Shown here piece by piece: positions 8,289-20,074 of a stretch of DNA of 64,000 nucleotides. Under the pieces are notes generated by a model that saw only the letters and a program-made list of their open reading frames with translations, had not been told where the DNA came from and did no database searches. Position 1 is the stretch's first letter; each line of letters opens with the position of its first letter. Made by a program: the position numbers and the translations under genes. Source of the stretch: Paraglaciecola algarum (GTDB lineage: Bacteria > Pseudomonadota > Gammaproteobacteria > Enterobacterales > Alteromonadaceae); contig NZ_JAKGAS010000001.1 of the NCBI RefSeq assembly GCF_021532655.1, positions 434,001 through 498,000 on the forward strand. Reading direction: 5' to 3'.

Positions 8289-9032
8289 TTAGGCTTTTGT
8301 TTGTGATGAAATACTACGCCCTCCATCCACAGCTATGATTTGGCCTGATACATAATTAGCAGAAATTAAATACTCAATTGCTTGAGCTATGTCTGCTTGA
8401 CTCCCCAAACGACCTGCTGGAATATGTTTTAAGATTTCTTGTTTATCTATATCACTCATTTCTTGTTCTGGCCAAAGTATTGCGCCGGGGGCTACGCCAT
8501 TCACTCTAACTTCCGGTGCCAGTTCTAAGGCTAACGATTGTGTCATAGCGACTAAAGCGGATTTAGCCATGCAATATAAGGTGTGTTGTTGTAAAGGTTT
8601 AGCGGCGTGAATGTCGACCATGTTAATAATCGCACCGTTATTTTTTGCTAGTTCAGTAGAGCAAAGTTGAGATAAAAATAATGGCCCTTGCATGTTACTA
8701 CCCACTAAACTGGACCAATCTTTTTCAGTGATAGTGCCAATAGGGGTAGGATAAAAGGATGAAGCGTTGTTGATTAATATATCTAACTTGCCAAATGAAT
8801 CTATGGCTTGTTGGCCAATACGTTCTATTGAGGATATGTCTGATAAATCACCTTGTACTAATCGCGCAGATTTTGCTCTTTTTTGGTTGAGTTGCTTACA
8901 TAAGTTTTCAGCTTCTAAACGGGAGTGATTGCAATGAATTACTACGTTTGAGCCTAAGTTATGTAGATGTTGAGCTGTGTAGGCTCCAATGCGTTTAGCA
9001 CTGCCAGTAATGAAGGTAACTTTATTTTGCAT
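8289..9032 (-). CDS. folM: pteridine reductase-like short-chain dehydrogenase (FolM type)
   Basis: A 247-residue SDR. The nucleotide motif is TGSAKRIG rather than TGxxxGxG; the arginine in place of the middle glycine is the mark of pteridine reductases, which reduce dihydromonapterin or dihydrobiopterin with NADPH. NNAS, the catalytic region MVDIHAAKP with aspartate at the usual serine position, YCMAK and VDGGRS follow. The Asp-for-Ser change is also typical of PTR1/FolM. It sits between a fructosamine-kinase-like gene and the DUF3080 lipoprotein, all leftward. The exact pterin substrate is not determinable here. Confidence 0.8.
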   Translation of the reverse strand: MQNKVTFITGSAKRIGAYTAQHLHNLGSNVVIHCNHSRLEAENLCKQLNQKRAKSARLVQGDLSDISSIERIGQQAIDSFGKLDILINNASSFYPTPIGTITEKDWSSLVGSNMQGPLFLSQLCSTELAKNNGAIINMVDIHAAKPLQQHTLYCMAKSALVAMTQSLALELAPEVRVNGVAPGAILWPEQEMSDIDKQEILKHIPAGRLGSQADIAQAIEYLISANYVSGQIIAVDGGRSISSQTKA

Positions 9033-9108
9033 AATAAAAAATTTGAAAAACTTTGGCTAAGGATATAACCGAAGTAATCGAAAACCCAGTAAATTTAACT
9101 TTTTGTGA

Positions 9109-9969
9109 TTAACTATCTAAATTTTTAAGTATAGATTTGGCACTATCCAAATAATACCCTTCAAAAAGTAGTGCATGATTTAACGTATGGTAAAGCTGGT
9201 AAATGGGTTTACGGTATTGATAGTTAGACTCTAGAGGCCAAATTTCATTATACCCTTGATAAAATTCGTTGGGGAAACGACCAAACAATTCACTCATAGC
9301 AATATCGGTCTCTCTATCACCAAAATAAAATGCGGGGTCAAATATCACAGCCTGGTCTTTGTAAAATCCGGTATTACCCTGCCACAAGTCGCCATGTAAC
9401 ATGGACGCTTGTGGATTATGGCCAACCAATAATGTATGTACTGACTCTACGGCTTTATCTATGTCAGCTAGTTTATGACCATTATCAGCTAATAATTGTA
9501 ATAAAAACCCAATGCGCTGTTCGGCAAAAAACTGGCTCCAATTTTTTTGCCATTTATTATTCTGTGAGGTTTTTCCGATAAAGTTATCTTCTTGCCAACC
9601 ATACATATTCTGTTTGTTTTGTTGATGCATTTTAGCCAACAGTTGGCCAAATACCTGCCAGTTTTCACTGTTTCCTGGTTGCATGTGAATATATTCCAAT
9701 ACTAAAAAACTATGATCAGATACGACCCCATCAGTGATGACTTTCGATATTTTAAATAGCTCAGTGTCGTTAAGATGTTTTAATCCTTCAATTTCAGCTT
9801 GGAAGTTTGTATGGCGGATCTTTTCATTCACTTTGACAAAGAATCGACGTTTGCCATCTGAAACACGAAATGTTTGATGACTATCACCTTCGGGTATTTC
9901 GCGCACATCATCACAGATGAATTCTTGTTGAATGTTTTGGCTAATTTGTTCACTAATAAAATGCCACAT
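9109..9969 (-). CDS. fructosamine kinase family protein
   Basis: A 286-residue APH-fold small-molecule kinase. Seen: RFFVKVN with the ATP-binding lysine near residue 47, the catalytic loop MLHGDLWQGNTGF, and VIFDPAFYFGDRETDIAM carrying the metal-binding Asp. These match the YniA/fructosamine-3-kinase family, thought to phosphorylate ketosamines (protein deglycation) or ribulosamines. Spacing of about 75 bases to the next gene leaves open whether it shares a transcript with folM. Substrate is inferred from the family only. Confidence 0.9.
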   Translation of the reverse strand: MWHFISEQISQNIQQEFICDDVREIPEGDSHQTFRVSDGKRRFFVKVNEKIRHTNFQAEIEGLKHLNDTELFKISKVITDGVVSDHSFLVLEYIHMQPGNSENWQVFGQLLAKMHQQNKQNMYGWQEDNFIGKTSQNNKWQKNWSQFFAEQRIGFLLQLLADNGHKLADIDKAVESVHTLLVGHNPQASMLHGDLWQGNTGFYKDQAVIFDPAFYFGDRETDIAMSELFGRFPNEFYQGYNEIWPLESNYQYRKPIYQLYHTLNHALLFEGYYLDSAKSILKNLDS

Positions 9970-10090
9970 AGTAATATCCTATAAAGACAAGACTCATTAA
10001 TTATGATGTAAATAATCAACTTGTATGGTTGATTTAGTAATGTAGTCATGGTTTTTTATATTAATACGTAATTAACCAGATGGATCAGCG

Positions 10091-10120
10091 TTGCATACCT
10101 AAAGCATATCTCTGTATAAT
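10091..10120 (+). promoter_or_regulatory. thrS operon promoter
   Basis: TTGCAT (10091-10096) and a perfect TATAAT (10115-10120) with 18-base spacing, followed by the GC-rich discriminator GCGCGCC. It lies about 185 bases before thrS, so the operon has a long leader. Confidence 0.75.
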
Positions 10121-10161
10121 GCGCGCCATCTGATAAATTTTAGTTTTATCTACACATACAG

Positions 10162-10183
10162 ACACCCGTTTTGGGTGTTTTTT
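10162..10183 (+). terminator. terminator-like hairpin in the thrS leader
   Basis: ACACCC and GGGTGT form a 6-bp stem with a small loop, followed directly by a T run. It is only about 35-40 bases downstream of the predicted start site of the thrS promoter, so it could act as an attenuator or as the 3' end of a short leader RNA. No threonine-rich leader peptide is seen. Confidence 0.6.
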
Positions 10184-10303
10184 AATTTTTACTCTAATGG
10201 TTTTTATTTAAATATCTTGTTTTGATTTTATGCAAAGACTAACAGTTAAAAAACATTCGCATGTGGCGCTTGGTAGGTGTCACCACTGCATTAAGGATTA
10301 TTT

Positions 10304-12217
10304 ATGCCCGTAATTACGCTTCCCGATGGCAGTCAACGCCAATTTACCCACCCCGTATCTGTATTAGATGTCGCTAACGATATAGGCCCTGGTTTAGCCA
10401 AAGCCACCATAGCTGGTAAAGTCGATGGTGTTCGCGTTGACGCCTGTGACATGATTGAACAAGATGCCAAGTTACAAATTATTACGGCTAAAGATGAAGA
10501 TGGCTTAGAAATCATACGTCACTCTTGCGCTCACCTAATTGGTCACGCAATTAAACAATTGTATCCCAATGCTAAAATGGCCATTGGTCCTACAATCGAT
10601 AACGGTTTTTATTACGACATCGATATGGAAGAGCCGCTACATGAAGATGATTTAGCTAAAATCGAAAAGCGCATGCTTGAGTTAGCTAAAACTAATTATC
10701 AGGTAGTCAAAAAAGTAGTGAGTTGGCAAGAAGCCCGCGATGCGTTTGAAGCCCGCGGCGAAACTTACAAAATGCAAATCCTTGATGAAAATATCGAAAA
10801 AGATGACAAACCAGGTTTGTATCATCATGAAGAATATGTCGACATGTGTCGTGGCCCTCATGTTCCAAACATGAAATTCTGTCAGCACTTTAAATTAATG
10901 AAAGTAGCTGGCGCTTATTGGCGTGGCGATAGTGACAACAAAATGTTGCAACGTGTTTATGGCACAGCATGGCCAGACAAGAAACAATTAAAGGCCTATT
11001 TAAACAGATTAGAAGAAGCCGAAAAACGTGACCACCGTAAAATTGGTAAAGCCCTCGATTTATTCCATTGGCAAGAAGAAGCGCCAGGCATGGTGTTTTG
11101 GCACAATGATGGTTGGAGTATTTACACTGAATTAGAAAAATTTGTGCGTGGTAAATTGCGCGAATACGATTACCAAGAAGTAAAAGCACCATTGATGATG
11201 GACAGAACCCTATGGGAAAAGTCAGGGCATTGGGATAAGTACGCTGAAAACATGTTTACTACTACCTCAGAAAAACGTGAGTATGCAGTTAAACCTATGA
11301 ACTGCCCAGGTCATGTACAAATCTTTAATCAGGGTCTTAAATCATACCGTGATTTACCATTACGCATGGCTGAGTTTGGATGTTGTCACCGTAACGAACC
11401 CTCTGGCGCGCTTCATGGCTTAATGCGTGTACGTGGATTTACTCAAGATGATGCCCATATTTTCTGTACTGAAGAACAAATTCTACAAGAAGTAGGCGGC
11501 TGTATTGATTCGGTATACGAGATTTACAAAATCTTTGGTTTTGAAGCTATTTCTGTGAAGTTATCGACTCGCCCTGAAAAACGTGTGGGTAGTGACGAAA
11601 TGTGGGACAAAGCCGAAAAAGAACTGGCTGAAGCTTTAACCTCTAAAGGTATCGAATTCCAGTACCTTCCAGGCGAAGGCGCATTTTACGGCCCTAAGAT
11701 TGAATTTACCTTACATGACTGTTTAGACAGAGCTTGGCAGTGCGGAACGGTTCAACTTGATTTCTCAATGCCAGGTCGTTTAGGTTCAACTTATGTTGCT
11801 GAAGATGGTGAGCGTAAAGTTCCGGTAATGATCCATAGAGCTATTTTAGGCTCACTTGAGCGTTTTATTGGTATTTTAATTGAAGAGTATTCTGGATTTT
11901 TCCCACTTTGGTTGGCACCCACTCAAGCCGTAATCTTGAATATTACTGATAAACAGGCCGATTATTCGCAAAAAGTGCTAGAAAAGTTAAAAGAAAGTGG
12001 TATTAGAGCAAAGTTAGACTTGAGAAATGAGAAGATAGGCTTTAAAATCCGCGAGCACACGCTTAGGCGTGTCCCATATTTGCTTGTTGTTGGCGATAAA
12101 GAGATGGAAAGTGGTGAAATCGCAGTACGTTCGCGTAAAGGTGATGACCTAGGTAAAATGTCCATTGAGGCGTTTATCGAAAAAGCCATGTTAGAAGTTG
12201 ACAACAAACATATCTGA
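10304..12217 (+). CDS. thrS: threonine--tRNA ligase
   Basis: Class II synthetase of 637 residues, full length. The N-terminal TGS domain (about 1-60) is followed by the editing domain with [10 protein letters not shown] and CRGPHVP, then the catalytic core with [32 protein letters not shown] and [13 protein letters not shown] (Cys and two His of the zinc site), and the C-terminal anticodon-binding domain. SD AAGGA is at 10293-10297. A weak hairpin (GTGG 10263-10266 with CCAC 10283-10286) ends just before the SD and could be an operator of the kind through which ThrS represses its own translation in E. coli; that role is inference. First gene of the thrS-infC-rpmI-rplT cluster. Confidence 0.98.
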   Translation: MPVITLPDGSQRQFTHPVSVLDVANDIGPGLAKATIAGKVDGVRVDACDMIEQDAKLQIITAKDEDGLEIIRHSCAHLIGHAIKQLYPNAKMAIGPTIDNGFYYDIDMEEPLHEDDLAKIEKRMLELAKTNYQVVKKVVSWQEARDAFEARGETYKMQILDENIEKDDKPGLYHHEEYVDMCRGPHVPNMKFCQHFKLMKVAGAYWRGDSDNKMLQRVYGTAWPDKKQLKAYLNRLEEAEKRDHRKIGKALDLFHWQEEAPGMVFWHNDGWSIYTELEKFVRGKLREYDYQEVKAPLMMDRTLWEKSGHWDKYAENMFTTTSEKREYAVKPMNCPGHVQIFNQGLKSYRDLPLRMAEFGCCHRNEPSGALHGLMRVRGFTQDDAHIFCTEEQILQEVGGCIDSVYEIYKIFGFEAISVKLSTRPEKRVGSDEMWDKAEKELAEALTSKGIEFQYLPGEGAFYGPKIEFTLHDCLDRAWQCGTVQLDFSMPGRLGSTYVAEDGERKVPVMIHRAILGSLERFIGILIEEYSGFFPLWLAPTQAVILNITDKQADYSQKVLEKLKESGIRAKLDLRNEKIGFKIREHTLRRVPYLLVVGDKEMESGEIAVRSRKGDDLGKMSIEAFIEKAMLEVDNKHI

Positions 12218-12240
12218 TTAATTTTGCGGAGGAACAACAT

Positions 12241-12783
12241 ATTAAAAGCGCTAACATGAAGGCTAAAGATTCGAATAAAGCTCGGATCAACGAAGAAATT
12301 ACATTAAATGAAGTACGTTTAGTTGGTAAAGATGGTGAACCGTTAGGCGTAGTGTCTATCACTGAAGCCATGGATGCAGCAGAACAAGCAAATTTAGACT
12401 TGGTTGAAATTAGCCCTAATGCTGAGCCGCCAGTATGTAAAGTAATGGATTACGGTAAGTTCTTGTTCGAAAAGAGCAAGACACTTAAAGAGCAAAAGAA
12501 AAAACAGAAACAAATTCAGGTCAAGGAGATTAAATTTCGCCCTGGCACTGATGAAGGCGATTACCAGGTAAAACTGCGCAACCTGCGTCGCTTTTTAGAA
12601 GCGGGTGACAAGGCTAAAGTAACGATCCGTTTTCGCGGACGTGAAATGGCTCACCAAGAGATTGGCATTGAACAACTAAAACGTGTTCGCACGGATTTAG
12701 AAGACATTGCCAACTGCGAATCTTTCCCTAATAGGGTAGAGGGTCGTCAGATGATCATGGTGCTTGCCCCAATCAAGAAGTAG
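12241..12783 (+). CDS. infC: translation initiation factor IF-3, AUU start codon
   Basis: IF-3 binds the 30S subunit and checks start-codon pairing. The protein shows RINEEI and [20 protein letters not shown] in the N domain and [17 protein letters not shown] and [12 protein letters not shown] in the C domain. The first in-frame ATG (12256) has no ribosome-binding site, whereas GGAGG at 12228-12232 is placed eight bases before an in-frame ATT at 12241. As in E. coli, IF-3 therefore very probably starts at AUU, which makes its synthesis self-limiting because IF-3 rejects that codon. From ATT the protein is 180 residues. It starts 23 bases after thrS. Confidence 0.95.
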   Translation: MKSANMKAKDSNKARINEEITLNEVRLVGKDGEPLGVVSITEAMDAAEQANLDLVEISPNAEPPVCKVMDYGKFLFEKSKTLKEQKKKQKQIQVKEIKFRPGTDEGDYQVKLRNLRRFLEAGDKAKVTIRFRGREMAHQEIGIEQLKRVRTDLEDIANCESFPNRVEGRQMIMVLAPIKK

Positions 12784-12901
12784 TTAAGGTTTACAAGTAG
12801 GTCGGACTCTGCCCCCGTTCTCACCTTGCTGCTAAATATGAAACTTAGACTTAGCGTTTCTGCAAAACAAAAAGTCTTATTAACAATGCGGAGTTTTAGC
12901 A

Positions 12902-13099
12902 ATGCCTAAAATGAAATCCCACAGCGGAGCTGCGAAGCGTTTTAAGAAAACTGCTTCTGGTCGCTTTAAAAGTAAACAGTCTCACTTACGTCACATTTTG
13001 ACTAAGAAGAGTTCTAAACGTAAACGTCACTTACGTGGCAAAAAACTAGCACATGTGGCTGACACTGCGTTGATCCAACGCATGTTACCTTACGTTTAA
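12902..13099 (+). CDS. rpmI: 50S ribosomal protein L35
   Basis: A basic 65-residue protein beginning [17 protein letters not shown], the L35 signature. GGAG lies eight bases upstream of the ATG. The 118-base gap after infC is the place where, in E. coli, L20 binds a leader structure to repress rpmI-rplT; I could not confirm an equivalent fold by eye. Confidence 0.98.
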   Translation: MPKMKSHSGAAKRFKKTASGRFKSKQSHLRHILTKKSSKRKRHLRGKKLAHVADTALIQRMLPYV

Positions 13100-13115
13100 G
13101 ACAGGAGACTAAGAA

Positions 13116-13472
13116 ATGGCAAGAGTAAAACGTGGTGTTGTTGCACGTGCCCGTCACAAGAAGGTACTAAAGCAAGCCAAAGGTTATTATGGAGCTCGTA
13201 GTCGAGTTTATCGCGTTGCTGTACAAGCAGTAACAAAAGCTGGTCAATATGCATATCGTGACCGTCGTCAACGTAAACGTCAATTCCGTCAATTATGGAT
13301 TGCGCGTATAAACGCTGCCGCTCGTCAAAATGGCATGTCTTACAGCCGTTTCATCAATGGTTTGAAAAAAGCCTCTGTTGAAATCGATCGTAAGATCTTA
13401 GCCGACATAGCGGTACATGACAAAAACGCATTTAGCGCATTAGTAGATGCTGCTAAAGGTGCTTTAGCTTAA
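13116..13472 (+). CDS. rplT: 50S ribosomal protein L20
   Basis: A 118-residue, highly basic protein with [19 protein letters not shown] at the start and [18 protein letters not shown] in the globular half. L20 is an early-assembly 23S rRNA binder and, in relatives, the translational repressor of its own operon. It is 16 bases after rpmI and ends the operon before a strong terminator. Confidence 0.98.
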   Translation: MARVKRGVVARARHKKVLKQAKGYYGARSRVYRVAVQAVTKAGQYAYRDRRQRKRQFRQLWIARINAAARQNGMSYSRFINGLKKASVEIDRKILADIAVHDKNAFSALVDAAKGALA

Positions 13473-13507
13473 TTTTTTTTAATAAATAGTTTTAAGTTCT
13501 TTCACAG

Positions 13508-13540
13508 AAACGGCGAGTCAGGATGGCTCGCCGTTTTTTT
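13508..13540 (+). terminator. terminator of the thrS-infC-rpmI-rplT operon
   Basis: AAACGGCGAG and CTCGCCGTTT form a 10-bp GC-rich stem followed by a T run, 35 bases after rplT. Confidence 0.9.
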
Positions 13541-13590
13541 ATGTCTCAATTTTGATTATTTATTGTAATTGGTATAATTGGTACAAAGCG

Positions 13591-14688
13591 CTAGGGCGCT
13601 TCACCTTGGCTCACAGTTAATTTAGAAAAGCTCACTTTGGTATAGTCGCCATTTTTTACATCTGTTGACCAATCACCCGTTCCACCACAGCCTGTTCCCC
13701 AAAATGGATGAGTTGTACCTGCATTACATTGGTTGTATGCACCCGCTTTAAAATAGTGCCAATCGCCAGCATAACCTTTGGCAAAATCTTTCGTATCGAC
13801 TTTTCCATAGGGATCAACATTATCGGCTAAGTTGACACTGTATTTTATGGTTTTGTGCCCATCAGCTGTAAAGGTTAAATGCATGGTATTTTGATACACA
13901 TTCACTGAATAACTAAATGACTCACCCAAGGCGATACCTTGTTTGACTGGGTCTGCTGAGTTTTCCCAAGTATTTCCCCAAACAGGGTAGGCGATATCCA
14001 TTCTATTAGGATCGTCTTTAGGTAAGTTTCTTTCATAGTTCCAAAAAACAGATCCTGTTTGATGGCCGGGGAACTTTTTGTAATAAATTTTTAGGGGTTC
14101 ATTACCATATCCCAACCCATTTGCCGGAGCGCTATCTTTTCCTGCGTGGATTTGACCTACTACTACACTGTAAGAAGGGTATTTTTCAGGGTTTCCAGAA
14201 GTTGAAACTTGCTCAACTTTTAAAGTGGCTTCCATCTTGCCGCCAATTAAGCCAAATTCATTGGCTTTTGGGTGTGCACTCACAGCAAAGTTATTTTTTG
14301 GTGATTTAGTTTTAATATTTGTATTGGCACCACGCAGCATATGGCGTAATTCACTGCGGGTGTTTTTGGAGTTGGCGGTAGTGATGGCTACATTGGGTGA
14401 TGCAAATACCATGTGGTTTTGAGCGTCAAGGTAAAAGTAATTAGGATGAGCAAAGGTTTGCATATCTTTTACTTTTATCTCATCAACCTTACCGTCATTA
14501 TTTTTATCAAGTGGTAACGTTATTTTCCATTGATTTAGGTCAAATACTTGTGCTGGATATTCGGTATGTTTTACCGAGTTCGTAACTTTAGCTGAAGTGT
14601 TTGAACAAGCCATTACCGACATAGTTAAGGCCAGTGAAATACATGCTGTCAGGTGGTTGTTTTTAAAATTTTTGTAGGATACTTTCAT
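13591..14688 (-). CDS. alginate lyase, polysaccharide lyase family 7
   Basis: A 365-residue lipoprotein-type enzyme (signal with VMAC lipobox at about residues 25-28) that cleaves alginate by beta-elimination outside the cytoplasm or at the outer membrane. The three PL7 catalytic motifs are present: RSELR, QIH and YFKAGAYNQ. QIH rather than QVH is usually linked with action on guluronate-containing blocks. There is one catalytic domain and no carbohydrate-binding module. The gene stands alone between translation operons; KduI/KduD at 3323-4956 belong to a different uronate route, so they need not work with it. A TTGGTnnnACCAA operator candidate lies upstream. Confidence 0.93.
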   Translation of the reverse strand: MKVSYKNFKNNHLTACISLALTMSVMACSNTSAKVTNSVKHTEYPAQVFDLNQWKITLPLDKNNDGKVDEIKVKDMQTFAHPNYFYLDAQNHMVFASPNVAITTANSKNTRSELRHMLRGANTNIKTKSPKNNFAVSAHPKANEFGLIGGKMEATLKVEQVSTSGNPEKYPSYSVVVGQIHAGKDSAPANGLGYGNEPLKIYYKKFPGHQTGSVFWNYERNLPKDDPNRMDIAYPVWGNTWENSADPVKQGIALGESFSYSVNVYQNTMHLTFTADGHKTIKYSVNLADNVDPYGKVDTKDFAKGYAGDWHYFKAGAYNQCNAGTTHPFWGTGCGGTGDWSTDVKNGDYTKVSFSKLTVSQGEAP

Positions 14689-15986
<1,298 letters not shown>

Positions 15987-16000
15987 GTCGAGCCAATAAT

Positions 16001-18385
16001 ATGAAATTTAGTGAAAAGTGGTTAAGAGAGTGGGTTAGTCCTAGCATCTCAACTGATGAATTATCAGAGCAATTAAGTATGGCCGGCCTTGAAGTTGACG
16101 GTATAGAGACGGTAGCTGGCGAGTTTAGTGGAGTCGTAGTAGGTGAAGTGGTTGAATGTGGCCAACATCCAGATGCAGACAAATTACAAGTTACCAAAAT
16201 TAACGTAGGTGACGACGAGTTACTGGATATTGTATGTGGCGCAAAAAATTGCCGTAAAGGTCTCAAAGTTGCGGTAGCTAAAGTAGGTGCAGTATTACCT
16301 GGCAATTTTAAAATTAAAAAGGCCAAGTTACGTGGCCAGCCATCTTTTGGCATGTTGTGTAGCTTTTCTGAATTAGGTATAGATGTAGAATCAGATGGTA
16401 TTTTAGAGTTGCCAGCAGATGCGTCAATTGGCCAAGATATTCGTGAATTCTTGCAACTTGAAGATGTAACAATTGAAGTGGACTTAACCCCCAACCGTGC
16501 TGATTGTTTAGGCATAAAAGGTTTAGCCCGTGAAGTAGGTGTATTGAATCAAGCAAATGTTTCTGAGCCAGAAATCACAGCTGTTGAATCTACTATATCT
16601 GACAGTCGTAATATTCAATTATTAGATCCTGAGTTATGCCCCCGCTATTTAGGCCGTGTGATAAAAGGCATTAACCTAAATGCTGTTACTCCTATATGGA
16701 TGGCGGAGAAATTAAGGCGTTCAGGTGTACGTAGTATTGATCCTGTGGTGGATGTTACTAATTTCGTTTTATTAGAGTTAGGGCATCCAATGCACGCTTT
16801 TGATAATGACAAATTATCGGGTGATGTCATTGTTAGGCTGGCTAAACAAGATGAAAAATTAACCTTGTTAGACGGCAATGAAGTGACTTTGAAAGACAAC
16901 ACTCTAGTGATTGCTGATAAAGACAAAGCTCTGGCCATGGCAGGGGTTTTTGGTGGTTTAGATTCAGGTGTCACTGAAAACTCTAAAGATATCTTTTTAG
17001 AAAGTGCATTTTTTGCTCCAGATGCCATCAAAGGCAAAGCCCGCCAATACGGTTTACACACAGACGCTTCACATAGGTATGAGCGTGGTGTTGATCCTCA
17101 GTTACAACGCACAGCAATGGAGCGTGCTACAAACTTGTTACTTGAAATTGTAGGTGGTGAAGCAGGCCCAGTGGTTGAGGCAGTAGAAGAGTCTCACTTG
17201 CCTAAAGTGCAAGAGGTGACATTGCGTCATAGCCGTTTAACTAAAGTGTTAGGTGTAGAAATATTCGAAGATACAATCTCAGATATTATTCAACGATTAG
17301 GCTTTGATATGAGTCTGAATGATGGCGTATGGCAGGTGTCTGTGCCCGCTTACCGTTTTGATATTAGTATTGAAGAAGACTTAATTGAAGAAGTTGCTCG
17401 GGTGTATGGTTATAACCAAATTCCTAATGTGGCCCCGGTCTCTTCACTTAAAATGTCTAAAGGTCAAGAACAAGAAGTTGATTTAAAACAGCTAAAAAAT
17501 GTGTTGGTTGAAGCTGAATATCAAGAAGCTATTACCTATTCATTTGTTGATCCAAAAATTCAGAGCTTATTATATCCTGAAATAAACGGCTTGGTATTGC
17601 CTCATCCCATTTCCTCAGAAATGTCAGTGATGCGTGTGAGTTTGTGGACGGGCTTATTACAAGCGGTTTCTTATAACCAAAAACGTCAACAATCCCGTGT
17701 ACGCTTGTTTGAATCTGGTTTACGTTTTATGCCTGATGCCAATGAAAAAACAGGAGTGAGACAAGAATTAGTATTAAGTGGGGTGGTATCGGGAAATTTA
17801 GCTGACGAAAGTTGGAATACTGAAACCAGAGCCATTGACTTTTTTGACGTCAAAAGTGATGTTGAGAATATTTTAGACAGCGCTGGCGTGACTGGGTATC
17901 AATTTGTCGCTGAGCAACATTCTGCATTACATCCAGGTCAAAGTGCAGCGATTTATCAAAATGATAAGCTGTTAGGTTTCTTAGGTGCTATTCATCCCCA
18001 GTTTGAAAAAGCCTTAGGCTTAAATGGCCGAGCATTTGCCTTTGAGCTAGATTTTACTGCCTTAGGAGTGAAAAAGTTACCTAAACTAGAAGAAATTTCA
18101 AAATTTCCTGCAAATCGACGTGACATTGCTATCGTTGTAGACGATGATAAAGTGGTTGGCGAAATTTTGACTTGTATAGAAAAATTTGGCGCAAATCAAT
18201 TAGTTGGCCTAAACTTGTTCGACGTATATAAAGGTAAGGGAATTGCTGAAGGTAAGAAAAGCTTAGCAATATCACTTATTTTGCAGGATAAGACCAAAAC
18301 GTTGGAAGAAAGTGACATACAAGCAACTGTTGATGGAATTGTAGCTGAGTTATCAGAAAAATTTGAAGCATCTTTGAGGGATTGA
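16001..18385 (+). CDS. pheT: phenylalanine--tRNA ligase beta subunit
   Basis: Full-length beta subunit, 794 residues. It has the N-terminal tRNA-binding OB domain ([20 protein letters not shown], about residues 45-65), the B3/B4 editing domain, the B5 domain and the C-terminal ferredoxin-like anticodon-binding domain ([14 protein letters not shown]). It follows pheS by 14 bases and precedes ihfA by 4 bases. Confidence 0.98.
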   Translation: MKFSEKWLREWVSPSISTDELSEQLSMAGLEVDGIETVAGEFSGVVVGEVVECGQHPDADKLQVTKINVGDDELLDIVCGAKNCRKGLKVAVAKVGAVLPGNFKIKKAKLRGQPSFGMLCSFSELGIDVESDGILELPADASIGQDIREFLQLEDVTIEVDLTPNRADCLGIKGLAREVGVLNQANVSEPEITAVESTISDSRNIQLLDPELCPRYLGRVIKGINLNAVTPIWMAEKLRRSGVRSIDPVVDVTNFVLLELGHPMHAFDNDKLSGDVIVRLAKQDEKLTLLDGNEVTLKDNTLVIADKDKALAMAGVFGGLDSGVTENSKDIFLESAFFAPDAIKGKARQYGLHTDASHRYERGVDPQLQRTAMERATNLLLEIVGGEAGPVVEAVEESHLPKVQEVTLRHSRLTKVLGVEIFEDTISDIIQRLGFDMSLNDGVWQVSVPAYRFDISIEEDLIEEVARVYGYNQIPNVAPVSSLKMSKGQEQEVDLKQLKNVLVEAEYQEAITYSFVDPKIQSLLYPEINGLVLPHPISSEMSVMRVSLWTGLLQAVSYNQKRQQSRVRLFESGLRFMPDANEKTGVRQELVLSGVVSGNLADESWNTETRAIDFFDVKSDVENILDSAGVTGYQFVAEQHSALHPGQSAAIYQNDKLLGFLGAIHPQFEKALGLNGRAFAFELDFTALGVKKLPKLEEISKFPANRRDIAIVVDDDKVVGEILTCIEKFGANQLVGLNLFDVYKGKGIAEGKKSLAISLILQDKTKTLEESDIQATVDGIVAELSEKFEASLRD

Positions 18386-18389
18386 CTAA

Positions 18390-18686
18390 ATGGCATTAAC
18401 CAAAGCCGAAATGGCGGAACACTTATTTGAGAAACTGGGTCTTAACAAGCGAGATGCGAAAGATCTTGTAGAGACTTTTTTTGAAGAGATACGTGAAGCT
18501 TTAGAATCAGGAGAGCAAGTAAAGCTGTCTGGTTTTGGTAATTTTGACCTAAGACAAAAAAGTGAACGTCCAGGAAGAAACCCTAAAACAGGTGAAGATA
18601 TCCCTATTAAGGCTCGTAAAGTAGTGACCTTTAGACCAGGTCAAAAACTAAAGAGTAGGGTAGAAAACTCTAAACCATCGGAATAA
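18390..18686 (+). CDS. ihfA: integration host factor alpha subunit
   Basis: DNA-bending protein of 98 residues. It starts [18 protein letters not shown] and carries the [14 protein letters not shown] beta-arm whose proline intercalates in DNA. It lies four bases after pheT, so it is translated from the same message, as in enterobacteria. IHF could assist the sigma-54 promoter of pspA further right; that link is inference from the E. coli system. Confidence 0.98.
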   Translation: MALTKAEMAEHLFEKLGLNKRDAKDLVETFFEEIREALESGEQVKLSGFGNFDLRQKSERPGRNPKTGEDIPIKARKVVTFRPGQKLKSRVENSKPSE

Positions 18687-18720
18687 ATCTATTTTCTTGT
18701 TTCGCAAAATTTAGATACAA

Positions 18721-18752
18721 AAAACCGGCAATGTAAATTAGCCGGTTTTTTT
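18721..18752 (+). terminator. terminator of pheST-ihfA
   Basis: AAAACCGGC and GCCGGTTTT enclose an 11-base spacer and run into a T tract, 35 bases after ihfA. Confidence 0.9.
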
Positions 18753-18800
18753 ATGCTTGTCGTTTTTCTTATATAACAGCTAGCTTATAAAACAAATAGA

Positions 18801-19991
18801 CTATAAAACAGACACCAGAGCTTTAGCTAAAGTATCAACATTAGCTTTACTGATACCCGCTATGTTCACACGACTAGAGCCAACAAAATAAACACTGTGT
18901 TGGTCACGCACTGCTTGTACTTGTTCTGGCGTGATACATAAGAACGAAAACATACCTTTTTGCTTCTTAACAAACTCAAAGTCTTTGCTTGAGCCATATT
19001 CATTCATTTTAGCTACCAATAAACCGCGTAAGTCTTGCATGCGTACACGCATGTCTTCAACTTCTGTTTTCCACTCGGCACATAGGGTTTCATCATTAAG
19101 AATAATGTCAACTAATGCTCCACCGTATGAAGGAGGCATTGAATAGATACCACGAGCGATAGATTGAATTTGAGACTGAATTGCTTTACGAGTTTCTGAG
19201 TTCGGTGTCACCATAACAGCAATACCGACTCTTTCACGATATAAGCCAAAGTTCTTAGAGCACGACGCGGCAATCACAACCTCTGGTAGGTTGTTCACTA
19301 AAAGCCTCATACCATAAGCATCTTCTTCTAAACCATCACCAAAGCCTTGGTAAGCCACGTCCACGAAAGGAATGAACCCCGTTTGTTGTGCGGTTTCTAG
19401 TACCACTTGCCATTGCTCATTAGTTAAGTCTGCGCCAGTAGGGTTATGGCAGCATCCGTGTAGTAATACTACATCACCTTTTTTAACTTGTTTTAGGCTG
19501 TCGATCATGGCGTCAAATTTGATGCTGGCGCTGTCTTTATCAAAATACGGATAGGTTTCAATGTTTAAGCCGGCATTACCAATCAATGGAATATGATTTG
19601 CCCAAGTAGGATCACTTACCCAAACTGTTAATGTATCGTCACAACGCTTAATCAGCTCAGCTAAAATTCTCAAAGCTCCACAACCACCTGGCGCTTGCAC
19701 GGCTGCAATTCTATCGGCTAGTAATACTGGGTTAGCTTTGCCCAACATCAATTGCAACATGCCATCGATATACCCTTGTACACCTTGAGGTGTGATATAG
19801 GTTTTTGAGTCTTCTTTACCTAACAGAATGGTTTGTGCCTTAGCAACTGAATTTAAGATCGGAGTGCGACCTTGTTCATCTTTATAGACACCTACACCTA
19901 AATCTATTTTGTTAGGGTTTGTATCCGCTTTAAAAGCGGTAGATAAACCTAAAATAGGGTCGGCAGGAAGTTGCGGAAGTACTTCAAACAT
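18801..19991 (-). CDS. aromatic amino acid / aspartate aminotransferase (class I)
   Basis: PLP enzyme of 396 residues, the length of AspC/TyrB. Seen: the DLGVGVYKDEQGRTPIL start, HGCCHNPTGADLT binding loop, FVDVAYQGFGDG with the PLP-ring aspartate, the Schiff-base lysine in SCSKNFGLYRERVG, and a C-terminal SSRVNIAGI with the carboxylate-binding arginine. It transfers amino groups between glutamate and aspartate or aromatic keto acids. AspC and TyrB cannot be separated safely by eye. No TyrR box is seen upstream. AAGGA precedes the ATG. Confidence 0.93.
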   Translation of the reverse strand: MFEVLPQLPADPILGLSTAFKADTNPNKIDLGVGVYKDEQGRTPILNSVAKAQTILLGKEDSKTYITPQGVQGYIDGMLQLMLGKANPVLLADRIAAVQAPGGCGALRILAELIKRCDDTLTVWVSDPTWANHIPLIGNAGLNIETYPYFDKDSASIKFDAMIDSLKQVKKGDVVLLHGCCHNPTGADLTNEQWQVVLETAQQTGFIPFVDVAYQGFGDGLEEDAYGMRLLVNNLPEVVIAASCSKNFGLYRERVGIAVMVTPNSETRKAIQSQIQSIARGIYSMPPSYGGALVDIILNDETLCAEWKTEVEDMRVRMQDLRGLLVAKMNEYGSSKDFEFVKKQKGMFSFLCITPEQVQAVRDQHSVYFVGSSRVNIAGISKANVDTLAKALVSVL

Positions 19992-20074
19992 GATGTTCCT
20001 TAGTGGTAATTAATAATAGAAGAAGTTTGGCGGTATTATGTCACTAACTGCAAAATATTCGAGTTAATTTCGCA

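Noticed and set aside
19992..20074. TyrR box before the aromatic aminotransferase gene
   Set aside because: No TGTAAA-N6-TTTACA-like sequence is present in this interval.
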